Source: Haliea salexigens DSM 19537 (GTDB lineage: Bacteria; Pseudomonadota; Gammaproteobacteria; Pseudomonadales; Halieaceae). From it: a stretch of DNA of 64,000 bases. The position numbers and the translations under genes were made by a program. The stretch covers positions 90,225 through 154,224 of the forward strand of contig NZ_AUHJ01000011.1 in assembly GCF_000423125.1 (NCBI RefSeq), in the 5' to 3' direction. This document shows, one piece after another, positions 17,878 to 31,008 of the stretch; positions within the stretch are counted from its first letter, which is position 1, and the number at the start of each line of letters is the position of its first letter. The notes below the pieces were generated by a model. The model saw only the letters and a program-made list of their open reading frames with translations. It searched no databases and was not told where the DNA came from.

Positions 17878-20227
17878 GTTCGTCAAAACCTCGAATCATG
17901 TCTTCTAGCAGGTCGGTGACCCGGCTGCCAAAGCCGCCCATGCCCTTCAGCAGGACCTGGACCTGTGTGGAGTAGCGCCGCTCCAGGCTGGGATCAGTGA
18001 AATCCGGGTCCTGGCTCGACGCTGTATCGATATAGCGCAGATACAGCAGGCGCACGCGCCAGCAGCAGCTATCGTATTCGATTCCGACCATATCTTCCAC
18101 GCTCGTACTGCCCTCAACACTGAAGTTGACGGCACCGAACACGCTCCAGCGGTTGTTGACCGGGTAGTAGGCGGACAGGTGCGCCTGCTCGGTAACAGTA
18201 TCGCTGTCGACCAGATTGACAGGGCGCCGGTAGGAGTAACCCACGTTGAACAGGGCGTTGTCTGCACGCTGGTAGCTGGCGTAGGCGCTGCCAGCGTTCA
18301 TGTTGCCGCTATCGGGGTCCCACACCAGGCTGCTGCGCAGGTTCAGGCGCTTGTTCGGCGTGAAGTTCACTTCTCCGGCCATTTCGGAGCTCGACTGATC
18401 GAGCGCCGTGTCTTCCGGGTTCAGGCGCACGCGTCGGTCACGCAGGTAGAAAATCTGCCCGACGCTGGCGCTCAGGTACTCGCGGCCGTCTTCGGCGCTG
18501 ATATAGCGCGTGGTGAGGCCGAGGGAAAGGCGGTTGGCGTCGTCCAGCCGGTCGCGCCCCGAAAAGCGTGTGTCCCGGAACAGCTGGTTGTAGGTGAAGG
18601 TGAGTTCGGCGCTGTCGAAGTCCGGTTGTGTCGACTGATCGTCGTATTCGCTGATCAGGTAGTAGGCGCGCGGTTCCAGTGTTTGCAGCAGCGGTTTGCC
18701 GGCCAGGCTGGTGGAGCGCTCAAAGAACAGGCCGCCGTCGAGGCTGGCCAGCGCCGAGCCGGCGGAGGGGCTGTCGTTGCCGAGTTGTCCGTCGTCGGTC
18801 AGCTCGTACTCCAGGTAGCGGTACTTGGCGGTGGTGTTGAGAAAGCCGTACTGCCACAGCATGGGATAGACCGCGCCGCCTTCCATGTAGACCCGCTGGC
18901 CGGTAACCACGTCATCGTTGGAGTCGAAGTAGGAGTACTGGGAAAGGAAAATGGGGGCGATATTGAAGGGTGTATTTTCGCTGCGGTAGCGCGCCGTGAT
19001 CTGTGGCAGCTTCTGGTAATCGTTGTCCAGATCGTCGGCGAGGGACTGGAATTCCTGTAACTCCAGGCCGATCAGCCACTGGTCACCGAGATAGTCCAGT
19101 GACCCCAGCTGCAACAGGCTGGTCTGGCGCTTGGTGTCCAGGTTGGAGGTGTTGAGGTCCTTGAAGTAGTCGACATCACTCACCCGTGAGTAGTCGATGC
19201 GCGAGCGCCAGCGCTGCTCGAACAGGCCGTTCTGGCGCACGTTGGCCAGCCAGCGCGAGTCGTCGCTTGCATCCGGGCGTTCGCGGGCGTAGCGGTCGTC
19301 GCTGCCCATCCAGGTGCCCCCCACCGACCACATTCCGGTGTTGCGGCTCAGGTAGCGGGTCGCAATTTCGTGGTTCAGTCCGCGTTCCTGGATATAGCGC
19401 GGGGTGTACAACGCGTCGTAGTTGGGGGCCAGGTTGAGGTAAACCGGCACGGCGAGGTCCAGCCCGCCGTTGGAGTCGGAGCTGATGTCCGGCCACAACA
19501 GGCCGGTGCGCCGGCGGTCGTCCAGCGGGAAACGTACCCAGGGCAGGTAGAGTACGGGCACACCCGCCACGTCCAGCTTGGCACCGGTTGCCGTGCCCAG
19601 CCCTTCCACCAGGTCGAGTTTGATGCTGTCGGCGCGCATCGCCCACTCTTCGTCATCCGGCGCGCAATAGGAGACTCGTCCATCATGGATGTACAGCGTG
19701 CCGTCCGCGGCGCGCCGCAACTGTGCGGCGCTGCCGTTCAGGTGCTGCTCGTGCAGTACGAACTCGCTGTCGCGGATACTCGCTTCACCACTGTTGGCGG
19801 AGTAGCTTGCCTCTTCGCCGCGCAGTAGCACCCCAGGTTCGCGCAAGGTGATGCCGCCACTGACCGTACCTTCGCGTTCGGCGCGGTCGAAATACCCGTC
19901 TTCGCCCCGCAACTGCCGATAACCCTGGTCGACACTGACGCCGCCGCGCAGGTAGACATCGTCACCCTGCAGTTCGGACTCGGTCGCACGTGCCCGGATG
20001 TCGGAGATCTCAGGCCGGTCGTCCGGGTCCGACTCCGCCAGCGGGTCCACATAGTGGCCGCCGCAACGTAGGCATTGCGCGTCCCGCTCTGCCTCCGGCG
20101 TCTCCCCTGTGGACACCCAATCCAGCTCCTTTGCATCATCGGCTAGCGCGCCCATGGCGAGCAGGCCAAGGACAATAGCAAAGTGGCGCAACCGGGAGCG
20201 TTGGGGAGTCTGCGAGGGCGGAATCAT
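17867..20227 (-). CDS. lptD: LPS assembly outer-membrane protein LptD
   Basis: I use ATG 20227 (786 residues; E. coli 784) because it places a signal peptide ('[14 protein letters not shown]') near the N-terminus; ATG 20272 would add 15 residues. An OstA/LptA-like jellyroll (about 75-180) precedes a large C-terminal beta-barrel. Cysteines fit the disulfide scheme of the family: a C-x-x-C ('CLRCGG') near residue 52, one in '[10 protein letters not shown]', and an adjacent pair in 'YDSCCWRV' near residue 730. With LptE it inserts LPS in the outer leaflet. The CxxC gives one cysteine more than the E. coli set. Confidence 0.95.
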   Translation of the reverse strand: MIPPSQTPQRSRLRHFAIVLGLLAMGALADDAKELDWVSTGETPEAERDAQCLRCGGHYVDPLAESDPDDRPEISDIRARATESELQGDDVYLRGGVSVDQGYRQLRGEDGYFDRAEREGTVSGGITLREPGVLLRGEEASYSANSGEASIRDSEFVLHEQHLNGSAAQLRRAADGTLYIHDGRVSYCAPDDEEWAMRADSIKLDLVEGLGTATGAKLDVAGVPVLYLPWVRFPLDDRRRTGLLWPDISSDSNGGLDLAVPVYLNLAPNYDALYTPRYIQERGLNHEIATRYLSRNTGMWSVGGTWMGSDDRYARERPDASDDSRWLANVRQNGLFEQRWRSRIDYSRVSDVDYFKDLNTSNLDTKRQTSLLQLGSLDYLGDQWLIGLELQEFQSLADDLDNDYQKLPQITARYRSENTPFNIAPIFLSQYSYFDSNDDVVTGQRVYMEGGAVYPMLWQYGFLNTTAKYRYLEYELTDDGQLGNDSPSAGSALASLDGGLFFERSTSLAGKPLLQTLEPRAYYLISEYDDQSTQPDFDSAELTFTYNQLFRDTRFSGRDRLDDANRLSLGLTTRYISAEDGREYLSASVGQIFYLRDRRVRLNPEDTALDQSSSEMAGEVNFTPNKRLNLRSSLVWDPDSGNMNAGSAYASYQRADNALFNVGYSYRRPVNLVDSDTVTEQAHLSAYYPVNNRWSVFGAVNFSVEGSTSVEDMVGIEYDSCCWRVRLLYLRYIDTASSQDPDFTDPSLERRYSTQVQVLLKGMGGFGSRVTDLLEDMIRGFDERDY

Positions 20228-20315
20228 CAGGGTTAGGTGCAATTTCTGGCGTAAAACGGGATGATAATGCATCGCCCCCGGCTTGTCCGGGTCTTTTTCA
20301 TTGCGGGAGCGTCCG

Positions 20316-22036
<1,721 letters not shown>

Positions 22037-22091
22037 TCTGTCTGCACTTAGCGGCTAGAATAGCGGCCTGTCCAGAAGCCGGAGCCAGTAC

Positions 22092-22772
22092 ATGGCCGAT
22101 TACCTGATTGCACCGTCGATTCTCTCGGCGAATTTCGCCCGTCTCGGGGAAGAAGTGGATGCAGTGCTCGCCGCGGGCGCCGATGTGGTGCACTTCGACG
22201 TCATGGACAACCACTATGTGCCCAATCTCACCATCGGCCCGATGGTGTGCAAGGCCCTGCGCAAGCACGGCGTCACCGCGCCTATCGACGTGCACCTGAT
22301 GGTGAGCCCGGTGGATCGGCTGATCGGCGATTTTGCTGAAGCGGGGGCGAGCTACATTACCTTTCACCCCGATGCGTCAACCCACGTCGATCGCTCGTTG
22401 CAAATGATTCACGATGCGGGCTGCAAGAGTGGGCTGGTCTTCAACCCCCATGCCGGTCTTGAGGCCTTGCGCTATGTGATGGACAAGGTGGATATGATTC
22501 TGCTGATGTCCGTCAACCCGGGTTTTGGTGGTCAATCCTTCATTCCTGGTACCCTGGACAAATTGCGCGAGGCGCGGGCGATGATTGATGCCTCGGGCTT
22601 CGACATTCGGCTGGAAATTGATGGCGGGGTGACAACAGGCAATATCGCCGACATCGCCGCTGCAGGTGCAGACACCTTCGTCGCCGGCTCGGCCATTTTC
22701 AACGCGCCCGACTACCGCGCCGTGATTGCGGACATGCGGGCGGCGCTGGCTGAGGTGCAACAGCCCGGATGA
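22092..22772 (+). CDS. rpe: Ribulose-phosphate 3-epimerase
   Basis: 226 residues, the normal length. The TIM-barrel motifs are complete: '[16 protein letters not shown]', '[12 protein letters not shown]' with the metal/catalytic aspartate, 'HLMVSPVDR', '[11 protein letters not shown]' near residue 140 and '[11 protein letters not shown]' near residue 177. It interconverts ribulose-5-phosphate and xylulose-5-phosphate in the pentose phosphate cycle. The stop overlaps the trpE start by 4 bases. In Pseudomonas the phosphoglycolate phosphatase gph lies between these two genes; here it is missing. Confidence 0.97.
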   Translation: MADYLIAPSILSANFARLGEEVDAVLAAGADVVHFDVMDNHYVPNLTIGPMVCKALRKHGVTAPIDVHLMVSPVDRLIGDFAEAGASYITFHPDASTHVDRSLQMIHDAGCKSGLVFNPHAGLEALRYVMDKVDMILLMSVNPGFGGQSFIPGTLDKLREARAMIDASGFDIRLEIDGGVTTGNIADIAAAGADTFVAGSAIFNAPDYRAVIADMRAALAEVQQPG

Positions 22773-24259
22773 ACGAAGCGGACTTCAATGCCCTGGCGGC
22801 ACAGGGCTACAACCGGATTCCGGTCAGCATGGAGGTGCTTGCAGACCTGGAAACACCGGTCAGTACCTACCGCAAGCTGGGTGAAGGGGCCTATTCCTAC
22901 TTCTTCGAGTCGGTGCAGGGCGGGGAGAAATGGGGGCGCTACTCAATTATCGGCTTGCCCTGTCGCACCCTGTTGCGGGTGTTCGGCAACCGGGTGGAAG
23001 TGCTGGTGGATGGTGCAGTGGTGGAGCAGGCTGAAGTGGCTGACCCGCTGGACTATGTTGAGGCATTCCAGCAGCGCTACCGCAGCGCGCCGGATGCCGG
23101 GTTGCCGGTGTTCCACGGCGGCCTGGTGGGCTATTTCGGCTACGACACCGTGCGCTACGTGGAGCCGCGCCTGCGCGATAGCGCGCCCGCCGACGAGCTG
23201 GGCAATCCCGATATCCTGCTCATGGTGTCCGAGGAAGTGCTGGTCTTTGACAACCTGTCGGGCACCATTCGCCTGATCGTCAACGCGGACCCGGAACAGC
23301 CTTCCGCCTTGTCCTCAGCGCAGGCGCGTTTGCGCGGGCTGGCTCTGCGCTTGCGCGAGCCCATGCCGTCGTTGCCGGATGTGGCGCTGGCCGGTGCCAA
23401 CAGCGATGCACTGGAAGCGTCCGCCCGCTCGCATTTCGATGAGGCGGGTTTTGCGCAGGTGGTGGAGCGCATCAAGGACTACGTACTGGCGGGCGATGTC
23501 ATGCAGGTGGTGCCTTCGCAGCGCCTGCAGGTGCCGTTCAGTGCGCCGCCGCTGAATCTGTACCGCGCTCTGCGCAACCTGAACCCCTCGCCCTATATGT
23601 ATTACCTGGATCTGGGGGATTTCCACATTGTGGGGTCGTCCCCCGAGATTCTGGCGCGGCTGCAGGATAACGAAGTGACCGTGCGTCCACTGGCGGGCAC
23701 CCGCCGCCGCGGACACAGTGAAGCCGAGGACAAGGCACTGGAAGCGGAGTTACTGGCTGACCCCAAGGAGATCGCCGAGCATCTGATGCTGATTGACCTG
23801 GGCCGCAACGACATCGGCCGCATCGCGCGTATTGGCTCTGTCGCGCTGAGCGATAAAATGGCTGTGGAGCGCTATTCCCACGTCATGCACATCGTGTCCA
23901 ATGTCAGTGGTCAGCTGGCGCCCGGCAAGTCGGCCATCGACGTGCTGCGGGCAACGCTGCCTGCCGGCACCCTGAGTGGTGCGCCAAAAATCCGCGCCAT
24001 GGAAATCATCGATGAGCTGGAGCCGGTGAAGCGCGGTGTGTACGGCGGCGCGGTCGGCTATGTATCCTGGGCAGGCGAGATGGATACGGCGATAGCCATT
24101 CGTACCGCGGTCATCAAGAACGACACCCTGTATGTGCAGGTGGGCGCGGGTGTGGTCGCGGATTCGGTGCCGCGGCTGGAGTGGAAGGAAACGCACAACA
24201 AGGCGCGCGCTATGTTCCGCGCCGCGTCCATGGTGTTGGCGGGGCTTGAGTCATCGTGA
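22769..24259 (+). CDS. trpE: Anthranilate synthase component I
   Basis: 496 residues. The N-terminal regulatory half has '[18 protein letters not shown]' near residue 45, the place of the usual tryptophan-binding LLES motif. The chorismate-binding half has '[14 protein letters not shown]' near residue 275, '[10 protein letters not shown]' near residue 308, '[11 protein letters not shown]' near residue 340 and '[12 protein letters not shown]' near residue 395. It makes anthranilate from chorismate using ammonia supplied by TrpG. The gene is coupled to rpe before it and to a methyltransferase after it; trpG lies 3.5 kb away with trpDC. I see no attenuator in the short upstream space. Confidence 0.96.
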   Translation: MNEADFNALAAQGYNRIPVSMEVLADLETPVSTYRKLGEGAYSYFFESVQGGEKWGRYSIIGLPCRTLLRVFGNRVEVLVDGAVVEQAEVADPLDYVEAFQQRYRSAPDAGLPVFHGGLVGYFGYDTVRYVEPRLRDSAPADELGNPDILLMVSEEVLVFDNLSGTIRLIVNADPEQPSALSSAQARLRGLALRLREPMPSLPDVALAGANSDALEASARSHFDEAGFAQVVERIKDYVLAGDVMQVVPSQRLQVPFSAPPLNLYRALRNLNPSPYMYYLDLGDFHIVGSSPEILARLQDNEVTVRPLAGTRRRGHSEAEDKALEAELLADPKEIAEHLMLIDLGRNDIGRIARIGSVALSDKMAVERYSHVMHIVSNVSGQLAPGKSAIDVLRATLPAGTLSGAPKIRAMEIIDELEPVKRGVYGGAVGYVSWAGEMDTAIAIRTAVIKNDTLYVQVGAGVVADSVPRLEWKETHNKARAMFRAASMVLAGLESS

Positions 24260-25137
24260 ACGACCGGGAGCAGCTGCAAGCCCTGCTGGCACGCTGCAAC
24301 AACCCCTACGCGCTGCTCGACGCGGCCTACCTGCCGGAGGATCAGGCGCGCGTGCTACGCACCCGAAACCTGCGCCTGATTCCCGGGGAAAAGCGCCGCC
24401 GTGGGGGCAAATATGCCTATGCGGAATGGGCGCATGTCATCGGTATTTTCCAGACGCTGATTGGCCAGCACACCGGTTGGCGTGAGGATCTGCGTATTCT
24501 GGATGCGGGCTGCGGTTCCGGCCTGCTGGCGATTGCCTGTGAGCCCTTCCTGGGTGGTGGTGGACTCTACACTGGCCTGGATGTAGCCGCGGAGCAGCTC
24601 GAATTCTGCCGCCAGCATTACACTGGGGATCACTACCGGTTTCTACATCTCGATACCGCAAATCCCTTTTATGCGCCGGGTCAGCCAGCAGTGGGCGTGC
24701 CCTGGCCGGTGCCCGAGGCGAGCCAGCAGCTGGTAACGGCGCTATCAGTCTGGACGCATTTCAATGAACGGGATGCCCGCTTTTACATGGCGGAGCTGGC
24801 GCGCGTGCTGCAACCCGGCGGCAAGGCACTGGTGACCGTGTTCCTGTTGGACGAGGATTATTCTGCGAGCCTGCCGCGCGCTACAGGAGCGCCTGCGCGC
24901 TTTCACGCCACGCCACTCGAGCGCTGGGTGTTCGATCAGCCTGCCTACGGGGCGTCCGACTGGCTCTGTCCGAGCTGGGTGGAGGTGCCCGAGGAAGCCA
25001 TAGGCATTACGCCGGCGGGACTTGCGAGCCTGCTGGATAGCAACGGGTTGAAGGTGTCTGCGCATTATCCGGGCAATTGGAAAGAGGTGCCGGGTGCGTT
25101 TTTTCAGGATGTGTTAGTGCTGGAAAAGCCCCGGTAG
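24256..25137 (+). CDS. Class I SAM-dependent methyltransferase, substrate unknown
   Basis: 293 residues from a GTG that overlaps the trpE stop (GTGA). Motif I '[18 protein letters not shown]' is near residue 80, the acidic '[14 protein letters not shown]' follows, and a post-motif region has '[19 protein letters not shown]' near residue 185. These show a Rossmann methyltransferase of the Methyltransf_11/25 type. The substrate is not evident. Coupling to trpE is unusual and may be transcriptional convenience. A strong hairpin lies just after its stop. Confidence 0.8.
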   Translation: MNDREQLQALLARCNNPYALLDAAYLPEDQARVLRTRNLRLIPGEKRRRGGKYAYAEWAHVIGIFQTLIGQHTGWREDLRILDAGCGSGLLAIACEPFLGGGGLYTGLDVAAEQLEFCRQHYTGDHYRFLHLDTANPFYAPGQPAVGVPWPVPEASQQLVTALSVWTHFNERDARFYMAELARVLQPGGKALVTVFLLDEDYSASLPRATGAPARFHATPLERWVFDQPAYGASDWLCPSWVEVPEEAIGITPAGLASLLDSNGLKVSAHYPGNWKEVPGAFFQDVLVLEKPR

Positions 25138-25139
25138 AA

Positions 25140-25168
25140 CCATGCCCCGCCTCGCGGGCGGGGCATGG
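25140..25168. terminator. GC-rich hairpin between convergent genes
   Basis: A perfect 12-base stem (25140-25151 with 25157-25168) and a 5-base loop lie 2 bases after the methyltransferase stop and 33 bases from the TonB receptor stop. There is no T-run, so it is not a textbook intrinsic terminator; it could stop or stabilise transcripts from both sides. Confidence 0.55.
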
Positions 25169-25201
25169 AGCTCTAGCAGGGCGTAGAGTCGGGTTGACCG
25201 C

Positions 25202-27520
25202 TTAGAAGTTGTACCGCGCGGTCACGCCGAATGTGCGCTGGGGCACCAGGTTGATCTGCGTGTAGGAACCGCCGCTGAGTGCCAGGTCGTACTGATCCGG
25301 GCCTTGTTGGTAGTTGACCGTTTCGTCATCCAGCAGGTTCTTCGCAAATACCGAGACATCCCAGCTGGCATCCGCACTGCGCCAGCCGGCGTACAGATTG
25401 AAGATGCTGTAGGAATCGAAGGTCTCACGTACGGCGCCGATGCCGGCTGACGCTTCAGTGTTCAGGCGCTCATCGGTGAACTTGTACAGTCCGCGCAGGT
25501 AGACCTCCGTGGACTCCAACGGCCAGGTGTACTCTGAGTTGAGCGACAGGGACAGCTCCGGCTCGCCACCAATGGGGTCGCCGTTGATGTCACAGGATCC
25601 GAGCACTTCGCCGGGCTCGCGCTGGTTGCAGGGTTTGGTCGCGCCGTCGTCCCATTCACCCTTGGCGTAACTGAAGCTGGCGCCGGTAACCCACTGCTCG
25701 GTAATCAGCAGCCGGCCGTCAAACTCCACGCCGTAGGTCGTGGCATCACCGTTGAAGATGAACCCGCCGACGATATCAGCGGGGGCGCCGCTGTCGTCCA
25801 GAACCTGAATGCCTCGCGTGAACCCGATGTAACCATCGAACTGCTGGTAGTACACCGCGCCGTTCAATGTCGCGCGGCCATCGAGCAGGCGGCTCTTGAA
25901 GCCCACTTCGATCGCGTCACTGGTTTCTTCATCGTGTAACAGGTCATCCTCGCCGTTGGGCAGGAATACCACGTTCGGGCTGGGCGTGATGGAGATGCCG
26001 CTGGGGCGGTAGCCGCGGTTGTAGGCACCGTAGACTGAAATATCATCATTCAGTGCGTAGCGCAGTTTGAGTGAGCCGGTTACCGCCGTCTCGTCACCTT
26101 TCTGGTTACGTTCGGAAACGCCTTCGATCGGAAAGGCCGCCGCGATACCGGCTTCCACCAGCGGCGCGAAAGGCAGCAGCGCAGGTGGCAGGTAATTCAG
26201 CGAGTCATAGTTGATGGTGCTGGCGCGGAAGCGATCATAATCGGTCCAGCGCAAGCCCGCTTCCAGCTGCAAGGCGTCGGTCAGGTAGAAGGTGTTGAAG
26301 GTAAATACAGCCAGCTCCTTGCCATCGACCGGCAATACACCGGAGCTGAGGAAGGAGATTTCCGGTCCATCGGTAATCGTGGTGTTGCTGCTGAACTGCG
26401 TCGTGGTGTTCTGTTCGTTGTAGTAAACACCGACGATGTAATCCCAGAAATCATTGCCCGAGGAGCTAAGGCGGAATTCCTGGGAATAGCTCTCCACCGC
26501 GGTCAGCGTGTTCTGGTGTGTCAGGGCTTCCGGGTTGGTGACATAGTGCGCGCGGTCGTTTTCTGTACCGGCCGGCTTATCCGAGTTCTGGTAGGCGGTC
26601 ACCGAAGCCAGCTCGAGATCGCCCACGGTCCAGTTCACCAGCAGGTTGGCGAGGTCGTACTTGATTTCACCAAAGTTGTTGTATTTGCCCAGTGCAATCC
26701 TGTCATCGTCATTCAGCGTCGGGCGTTCGCCAAGGGCATCTACACCGGATACCGCTTTGCTGTCCTCGATGTAGCGATCGAGATACTGCCATACCAGGGT
26801 GACATCGAGATCATCACTGGGCAGCCAGTTTGCCGTGATTCGACCGGATTTCGCTTCGGCTTCCGGGTCGTCCAGTCCGCTGGTGATGTTGTTCACATCA
26901 CTGGAATTGTTGGTGTCGTAAACACCGGCAACACGCACGCCGAGTTTTCCTTCGATCAGCGGGCCCGTCCAGGCGGCCTGCGTGTTCAGGCCGTCGTTAT
27001 CGCCGACGGTCATCTGTACGTAGCCATTGGTTTCAAACAAGTCTGGGCGGCGGGTGATGATGTTGATGGCACCGGCCGGTGACGTCGCACCCTGCAGCGT
27101 GCCCTGGGGGCCACGCAAAATTTCCACCCGCTCGAGGTCGTACAGCTGGGTGAATGCATTGTCTGCCCGCACAATGCCGGAGTTCCAATACACGTCAACG
27201 GCACTGGCGGCACCGGCTTCCGGATCAATACTGATACCGCGCATCGAGATATTGGAGTTGCGCGCGTTGGGCGCCGACAGTGTTACACCGGCGGTTTGTT
27301 GCTCGAGGTCAATGAAACTGAGGGCGGAAAAGCGCTCAATGGCATCACCGGTCACCACGTTGACGGTTGCGGAGATGTCTTGCACTAATTCGGTGCGCTT
27401 TTGTGCGGTTACAATGATCTCTTCAAGCTGCATTTGCGCGAGAACGGGCGTCGTCACCGTGGTCACGGCAACTGCCAGAAGTGTTTTTCGCGCTGGTGTA
27501 TAGGCCTTTTTCTGTCTCAT
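25202..27520 (-). CDS. TonB-dependent outer-membrane receptor
   Basis: A 772-residue protein with an N-terminal signal peptide ending near 'TPVLAQ' and a TonB-box-like 'LEEIIVTAQKR' right after it. A plug domain runs to about residue 160 ('RVEILRGPQGTLQGATSPAGAINII'-type motif), and a 22-strand barrel ends in aromatic phenylalanine ('VTARYNF'). Such receptors import siderophores, vitamins or glycans using proton motive force through TonB. No uptake or degradation genes are adjacent, so the ligand is unknown. It lies between trpE and trpGDC, on the opposite strand. Confidence 0.93.
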   Translation of the reverse strand: MRQKKAYTPARKTLLAVAVTTVTTPVLAQMQLEEIIVTAQKRTELVQDISATVNVVTGDAIERFSALSFIDLEQQTAGVTLSAPNARNSNISMRGISIDPEAGAASAVDVYWNSGIVRADNAFTQLYDLERVEILRGPQGTLQGATSPAGAINIITRRPDLFETNGYVQMTVGDNDGLNTQAAWTGPLIEGKLGVRVAGVYDTNNSSDVNNITSGLDDPEAEAKSGRITANWLPSDDLDVTLVWQYLDRYIEDSKAVSGVDALGERPTLNDDDRIALGKYNNFGEIKYDLANLLVNWTVGDLELASVTAYQNSDKPAGTENDRAHYVTNPEALTHQNTLTAVESYSQEFRLSSSGNDFWDYIVGVYYNEQNTTTQFSSNTTITDGPEISFLSSGVLPVDGKELAVFTFNTFYLTDALQLEAGLRWTDYDRFRASTINYDSLNYLPPALLPFAPLVEAGIAAAFPIEGVSERNQKGDETAVTGSLKLRYALNDDISVYGAYNRGYRPSGISITPSPNVVFLPNGEDDLLHDEETSDAIEVGFKSRLLDGRATLNGAVYYQQFDGYIGFTRGIQVLDDSGAPADIVGGFIFNGDATTYGVEFDGRLLITEQWVTGASFSYAKGEWDDGATKPCNQREPGEVLGSCDINGDPIGGEPELSLSLNSEYTWPLESTEVYLRGLYKFTDERLNTEASAGIGAVRETFDSYSIFNLYAGWRSADASWDVSVFAKNLLDDETVNYQQGPDQYDLALSGGSYTQINLVPQRTFGVTARYNF

Positions 27521-27804
27521 ATTATGGTCAACTCTATTCCGCAGTAAATTTTCGGCTGATTCGACCCCGGGTGCGGTTGGGCAACCCGGGTCGGCGGTAT
27601 AGTAGGCAGGGTTTCAAAAAAAGTACATGCCAGTGAATAAATATACACATGTCACCTTATTGTGTTAGGCGGTTGCAGCCTGCGGCGCCGGGTCTGGTCG
27701 GACAGTACCTGGGACGTCTGTGGCCGGTTGGCTGACCGGCAAGGACATTGCTCGCCCACCTTTGAGGCATGGTAAACTGCGGCCCCACGCCGCAAGGGAC
27801 GACC
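27521..27804. other. Divergent 284-base control region, TonB receptor / trpG
   Basis: This region holds the promoters of two divergent genes. I see a small 6-base hairpin at 27723-27740 (GCCGGT and ACCGGC arms) about 65 bases before trpG. The region near 27600-27660 is AT-richer. No clear operator or tandem-Trp leader peptide is visible. Confidence 0.45.
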
Positions 27805-28398
27805 ATGCCAGACATTTTAATGATCGATAACTACGACTCCTTCACCTGGAACATCGTCCAGTACCTCGGCGAGCTCGGTGCAGAGGTCCAGGTGGTGCGC
27901 AACGATGAAATCACCGTTGCCGATGTGGCGGCCATAGCCCCCACCCGGGTCGTGATTTCGCCCGGCCCCTGTACGCCCAACGAGGCGGGTATTTCCATGG
28001 ACGTTATCCGCGAATATGCCGGCAAGCTGCCCATTCTCGGTGTGTGCCTGGGCATGCAGAGCCTGGGGCAGGTCTATGGTGGCCGCGTGGTGCGGGCCCG
28101 CCAGGTGATGCACGGCAAGACGTCCCTGATCCATCATCGCGGGCAGGGCGTGTTTCACGGCTTGAGCCAGCCCTTTGAAGCCACGCGGTATCACAGCCTG
28201 GTGGTGGCTCGCGACGGATTGCCGGCGTGCCTGGAAGTCACCGCGTGGACGGAAACTGCCAATGGGGAAGTGGATGAAATTATGGGCCTCAGGCATCGCG
28301 AGTATGCGCTGGAGGGCGTGCAATTCCACCCCGAATCGATTCTCACTGCGCACGGGCACGACCTGCTGCGCAATTTCCTGCAACTGGAGGCCCGTTGA
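27805..28398 (+). CDS. trpG: Anthranilate synthase component II (glutamine amidotransferase)
   Basis: ATG 27805 follows AAGGGA; an in-frame GTG at 27769 is rejected. The 197-residue class I amidotransferase has '[18 protein letters not shown]' at the start, '[12 protein letters not shown]', the nucleophile cysteine in 'GVCLGMQ' near residue 79, and '[11 protein letters not shown]' carrying the histidine and glutamate of the triad. It supplies ammonia to TrpE and may also serve PabB. It overlaps trpD by one base (TGATG), heading the trpGDC operon. Confidence 0.96.
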   Translation: MPDILMIDNYDSFTWNIVQYLGELGAEVQVVRNDEITVADVAAIAPTRVVISPGPCTPNEAGISMDVIREYAGKLPILGVCLGMQSLGQVYGGRVVRARQVMHGKTSLIHHRGQGVFHGLSQPFEATRYHSLVVARDGLPACLEVTAWTETANGEVDEIMGLRHREYALEGVQFHPESILTAHGHDLLRNFLQLEAR

Positions 28399-29444
28399 TG
28401 ACATTACAGGAAGCACTCGCCCGTCTCGTTGAGCGCCAGTCGCTCACGCGCGACGAGATGGCGGACGTGATGCGTGTGGTCATGTCCGGGGGCGCCACGG
28501 ATGCCCAGATCGGCGCCCTGCTTGTCGCGCTGCGCATGAAAGGTGAAACCACCGACGAGATCGCCGGTGCCGCGCAGGTCATGCGTGAGTTGGCCACGCC
28601 GGTGCAGGTGACGGGAGAGCACCTCGTCGACCTGGTGGGCACCGGTGGCGACGGTGCAAATCTGTTCAACGTCTCGACAGCGGCGTCTTTCGTGGTGGCC
28701 GCCGCCGGGGCGCAGGTGGCGAAACACGGTAATCGCTCTGTCTCGAGCACCTCAGGCAGCTCCGACTTGCTGGAAACCCTGGGTGTTCCGCTGGATCTCA
28801 CCCCGGCGCAGGTCGCCCGGGCGATCGAGAGCGTGGGTCTGGGCTTCATGTTCGCTCCAGCACACCACGCCGCGATGCGTCACGCCATCGGCCCCCGCCG
28901 TGAACTGGGCATGCGTACCCTGTTCAACGTGCTGGGCCCCCTCACCAACCCGGCGGGCGTGCGCCGCCAGGTAATCGGTGTATTCGACCCGGCCCTGTGC
29001 CGTCCCTTGGCGGAAGTGCTGAAACTGCTCGGTAGCGAGCATGCCCTGGTGGTACACGGGGAAGGTGGGCTGGACGAACTGACCTTGAGCGGCAGTACGG
29101 AGGTTGCCGAGCTCTGTCGCGGAAATATCGCCACCTACCGTATTGCTCCTGAGGATGTGGGCCTGCAGCGGCAGAATCTCGACGGCCTGGCGGTGAACGG
29201 TGCAGAGGAGTCGGCGGCGCTGATTCGCGCAGCGCTCGCGGGCCGCGACACACCCGCGGCGCAGAAGGCGGCGGCGATGATCGCCCTGAATGCCGGTGCC
29301 ACCATTTATGTCGCCGGGTTGGCGGCCACCATTGCTGATGGCGTCTCACTGGCCGAGGACCTGATCGCGACGGGTCAGGCAAGGGAGAAAATGAAAGAGT
29401 TTATCGATTTCACGCAGATGATGAGCCAGGGAGGCCACGCCTGA
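28398..29444 (+). CDS. trpD: Anthranilate phosphoribosyltransferase
   Basis: 348 residues, close to the Pseudomonas enzyme. The PRPP-binding '[17 protein letters not shown]' is near residue 78, '[18 protein letters not shown]' near 107, and '[18 protein letters not shown]' near 165. It transfers phosphoribose to anthranilate. Start ATG 28398 overlaps the trpG stop; a TTG just before it is less likely. It is coupled to trpC by the same one-base overlap. Confidence 0.97.
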   Translation: MTLQEALARLVERQSLTRDEMADVMRVVMSGGATDAQIGALLVALRMKGETTDEIAGAAQVMRELATPVQVTGEHLVDLVGTGGDGANLFNVSTAASFVVAAAGAQVAKHGNRSVSSTSGSSDLLETLGVPLDLTPAQVARAIESVGLGFMFAPAHHAAMRHAIGPRRELGMRTLFNVLGPLTNPAGVRRQVIGVFDPALCRPLAEVLKLLGSEHALVVHGEGGLDELTLSGSTEVAELCRGNIATYRIAPEDVGLQRQNLDGLAVNGAEESAALIRAALAGRDTPAAQKAAAMIALNAGATIYVAGLAATIADGVSLAEDLIATGQAREKMKEFIDFTQMMSQGGHA

Positions 29445-30247
29445 TGGCTGCTGCACCAACGATTCTTCGTCAGATTCTGGCGCGCAAACACGAGGAGGTG
29501 GCGGCACGGCGTCGGCGTGATTCCCTGGCAGATCTTGAGTCGCGTATCTCCGAGCAATCAGCGCCGCGGGGTTTTGTGCAGGCGCTGCGGGAGCGCGTGA
29601 ATGCTGCACAGCCCGCGGTGATTGCCGAGGTGAAAAAAGCCTCACCCAGCCAGGGTGTGATTCGCGCTGATTTTGACCCGGCCGCGATTGCTCGTAGCTA
29701 CGAAAGTGGCAAGGCGGCCTGTCTGTCGGTGCTCACGGATGTCGACTTCTTCCAGGGCAGTGATGCCTTTTTGCAGCAGGCGCGCACGGCCTGTGCGCTG
29801 CCCGTTTTGCGCAAGGATTTTACGGTGGACGTGTGGCAGGTCGTGGAGGCGAGGGCCATCGGTGCTGACGCGGTGCTGCTGATAGCCGCGGCGTTGGAGG
29901 ACGCGCAAATGCGCGAGCTTGCGACGGCGGCAACAGACTACGGGCTGGACGTGCTGGTAGAGGTGCATGACCGCGCCGAACTGGATCGCGCCCTCGACCT
30001 CGGCCTGCCCCTGCTGGGTATCAACAATCGCGACCTGCACACCTTTAAGACAGCGCTGGATACCACACTTGGCCTGCTGCCGCATATCCCGGCTGACCGG
30101 GTGGTGGTCACCGAGAGCGGCATACACACACCGGACGATGTGGCTGTTATGCAGGAGGCCGGCGTATTCAGCTTTCTGGTGGGCGAGGCGTTCATGCGTG
30201 CGCCCGAACCTGGCGAGAAACTGCGGCAGATGTTCTTTCCCGACTAG
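29444..30247 (+). CDS. trpC: Indole-3-glycerol-phosphate synthase
   Basis: 267 residues, monofunctional TIM barrel. '[17 protein letters not shown]' near residue 55 has the catalytic lysine, '[14 protein letters not shown]' near residue 120 carries the second lysine, and '[10 protein letters not shown]' lies near residue 187. It closes the indole ring in tryptophan synthesis. It ends the trpGDC operon. Its stop overlaps the 3' end of the convergent vfr-like gene by 4 bases, the order also found in Pseudomonas. Confidence 0.97.
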   Translation: MAAAPTILRQILARKHEEVAARRRRDSLADLESRISEQSAPRGFVQALRERVNAAQPAVIAEVKKASPSQGVIRADFDPAAIARSYESGKAACLSVLTDVDFFQGSDAFLQQARTACALPVLRKDFTVDVWQVVEARAIGADAVLLIAAALEDAQMRELATAATDYGLDVLVEVHDRAELDRALDLGLPLLGINNRDLHTFKTALDTTLGLLPHIPADRVVVTESGIHTPDDVAVMQEAGVFSFLVGEAFMRAPEPGEKLRQMFFPD

Positions 30248-30888
30248 CGGGTGCCCAGCACCACCATGGTCTTGCCGGAGACGGCCACCAGGCCCTCCTC
30301 CTCCAGGTTTTTCAGTACCCGCCCGGCCATCTCCCGCGAGCAACCGACGATCTTGCCGAGCTCCTGACGGGTCACCTTGATCTGCATGCCATCCGGGTGC
30401 GTCATGGCGTCGGGCTGCTTGCAGAGGTCGATGAGCGTGTGGGCAATGCGCCCTGACACGTCGACAAAAGCGAGGTCCTTGAGCTTGCGTGTGGTCTGCC
30501 GCAGGCGCATACCCATCTGGTTGGCGATGGCGAACAGAATATCCGGGTAGTGGCTGCGGATCTGGTGGAAGCGCGCGTAGGATATTTCCGCCACTTCGCA
30601 CTGCTCGCGCGCCACAACCATGGCGCTGCGCACTTCCTCGTTGGCGCCGAACAAGCCCATTTCGCCAAAAAAATCCCCGGCGTTCAGGTAGCTCACTACC
30701 ATCATGTGGTCGGCATCGTTCTCATCCTGCACCATCACCGACACGGAACCGTCCAGAATCAGGAACAGGCGATCACAGTCCGCACCCTCCTGCAGGATGG
30801 CATGCTTTGACCGGTAGATGGAGCGATTGCAGTGGCGAAGGAAGTTCTCGACCCCTGGAATGGCACTGGTGACCTGGTGCTTGAGCAT
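30244..30888 (-). CDS. vfr: cAMP-receptor-type transcription regulator (Vfr/Crp)
   Basis: ATG 30888 has AGGAA about 9 bases before it and gives 214 residues, the length of P. aeruginosa Vfr. An N-terminal cyclic-nucleotide domain contains '[13 protein letters not shown]' near residue 65 and the R-S-A-M stretch '[19 protein letters not shown]' around residue 80. The helix-turn-helix is '[19 protein letters not shown]' near residue 167. These features closely match Vfr. It binds CRP-like sites as a cAMP complex and controls global and often surface-related genes. No obvious CRP-type operator was found by eye in this window. Confidence 0.92.
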   Translation of the reverse strand: MLKHQVTSAIPGVENFLRHCNRSIYRSKHAILQEGADCDRLFLILDGSVSVMVQDENDADHMMVVSYLNAGDFFGEMGLFGANEEVRSAMVVAREQCEVAEISYARFHQIRSHYPDILFAIANQMGMRLRQTTRKLKDLAFVDVSGRIAHTLIDLCKQPDAMTHPDGMQIKVTRQELGKIVGCSREMAGRVLKNLEEEGLVAVSGKTMVVLGTR

Positions 30889-31008
30889 GCTGTGGTTTCC
30901 TGTCTTCTTACACGGCCTGTCCGCCAATATTACCCCACGCCTGCGGCAAGTAAAACGGCAACCCCTGTGCTAAGCTCGCGGCGACTTGATATCAGGAGAC
31001 GTAGTGCG

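Noticed and set aside
27650..27735. Possible tryptophan leader peptide before trpG
   Set aside because: A short ATG frame has only one tryptophan codon and no paired terminator/antiterminator hairpins.
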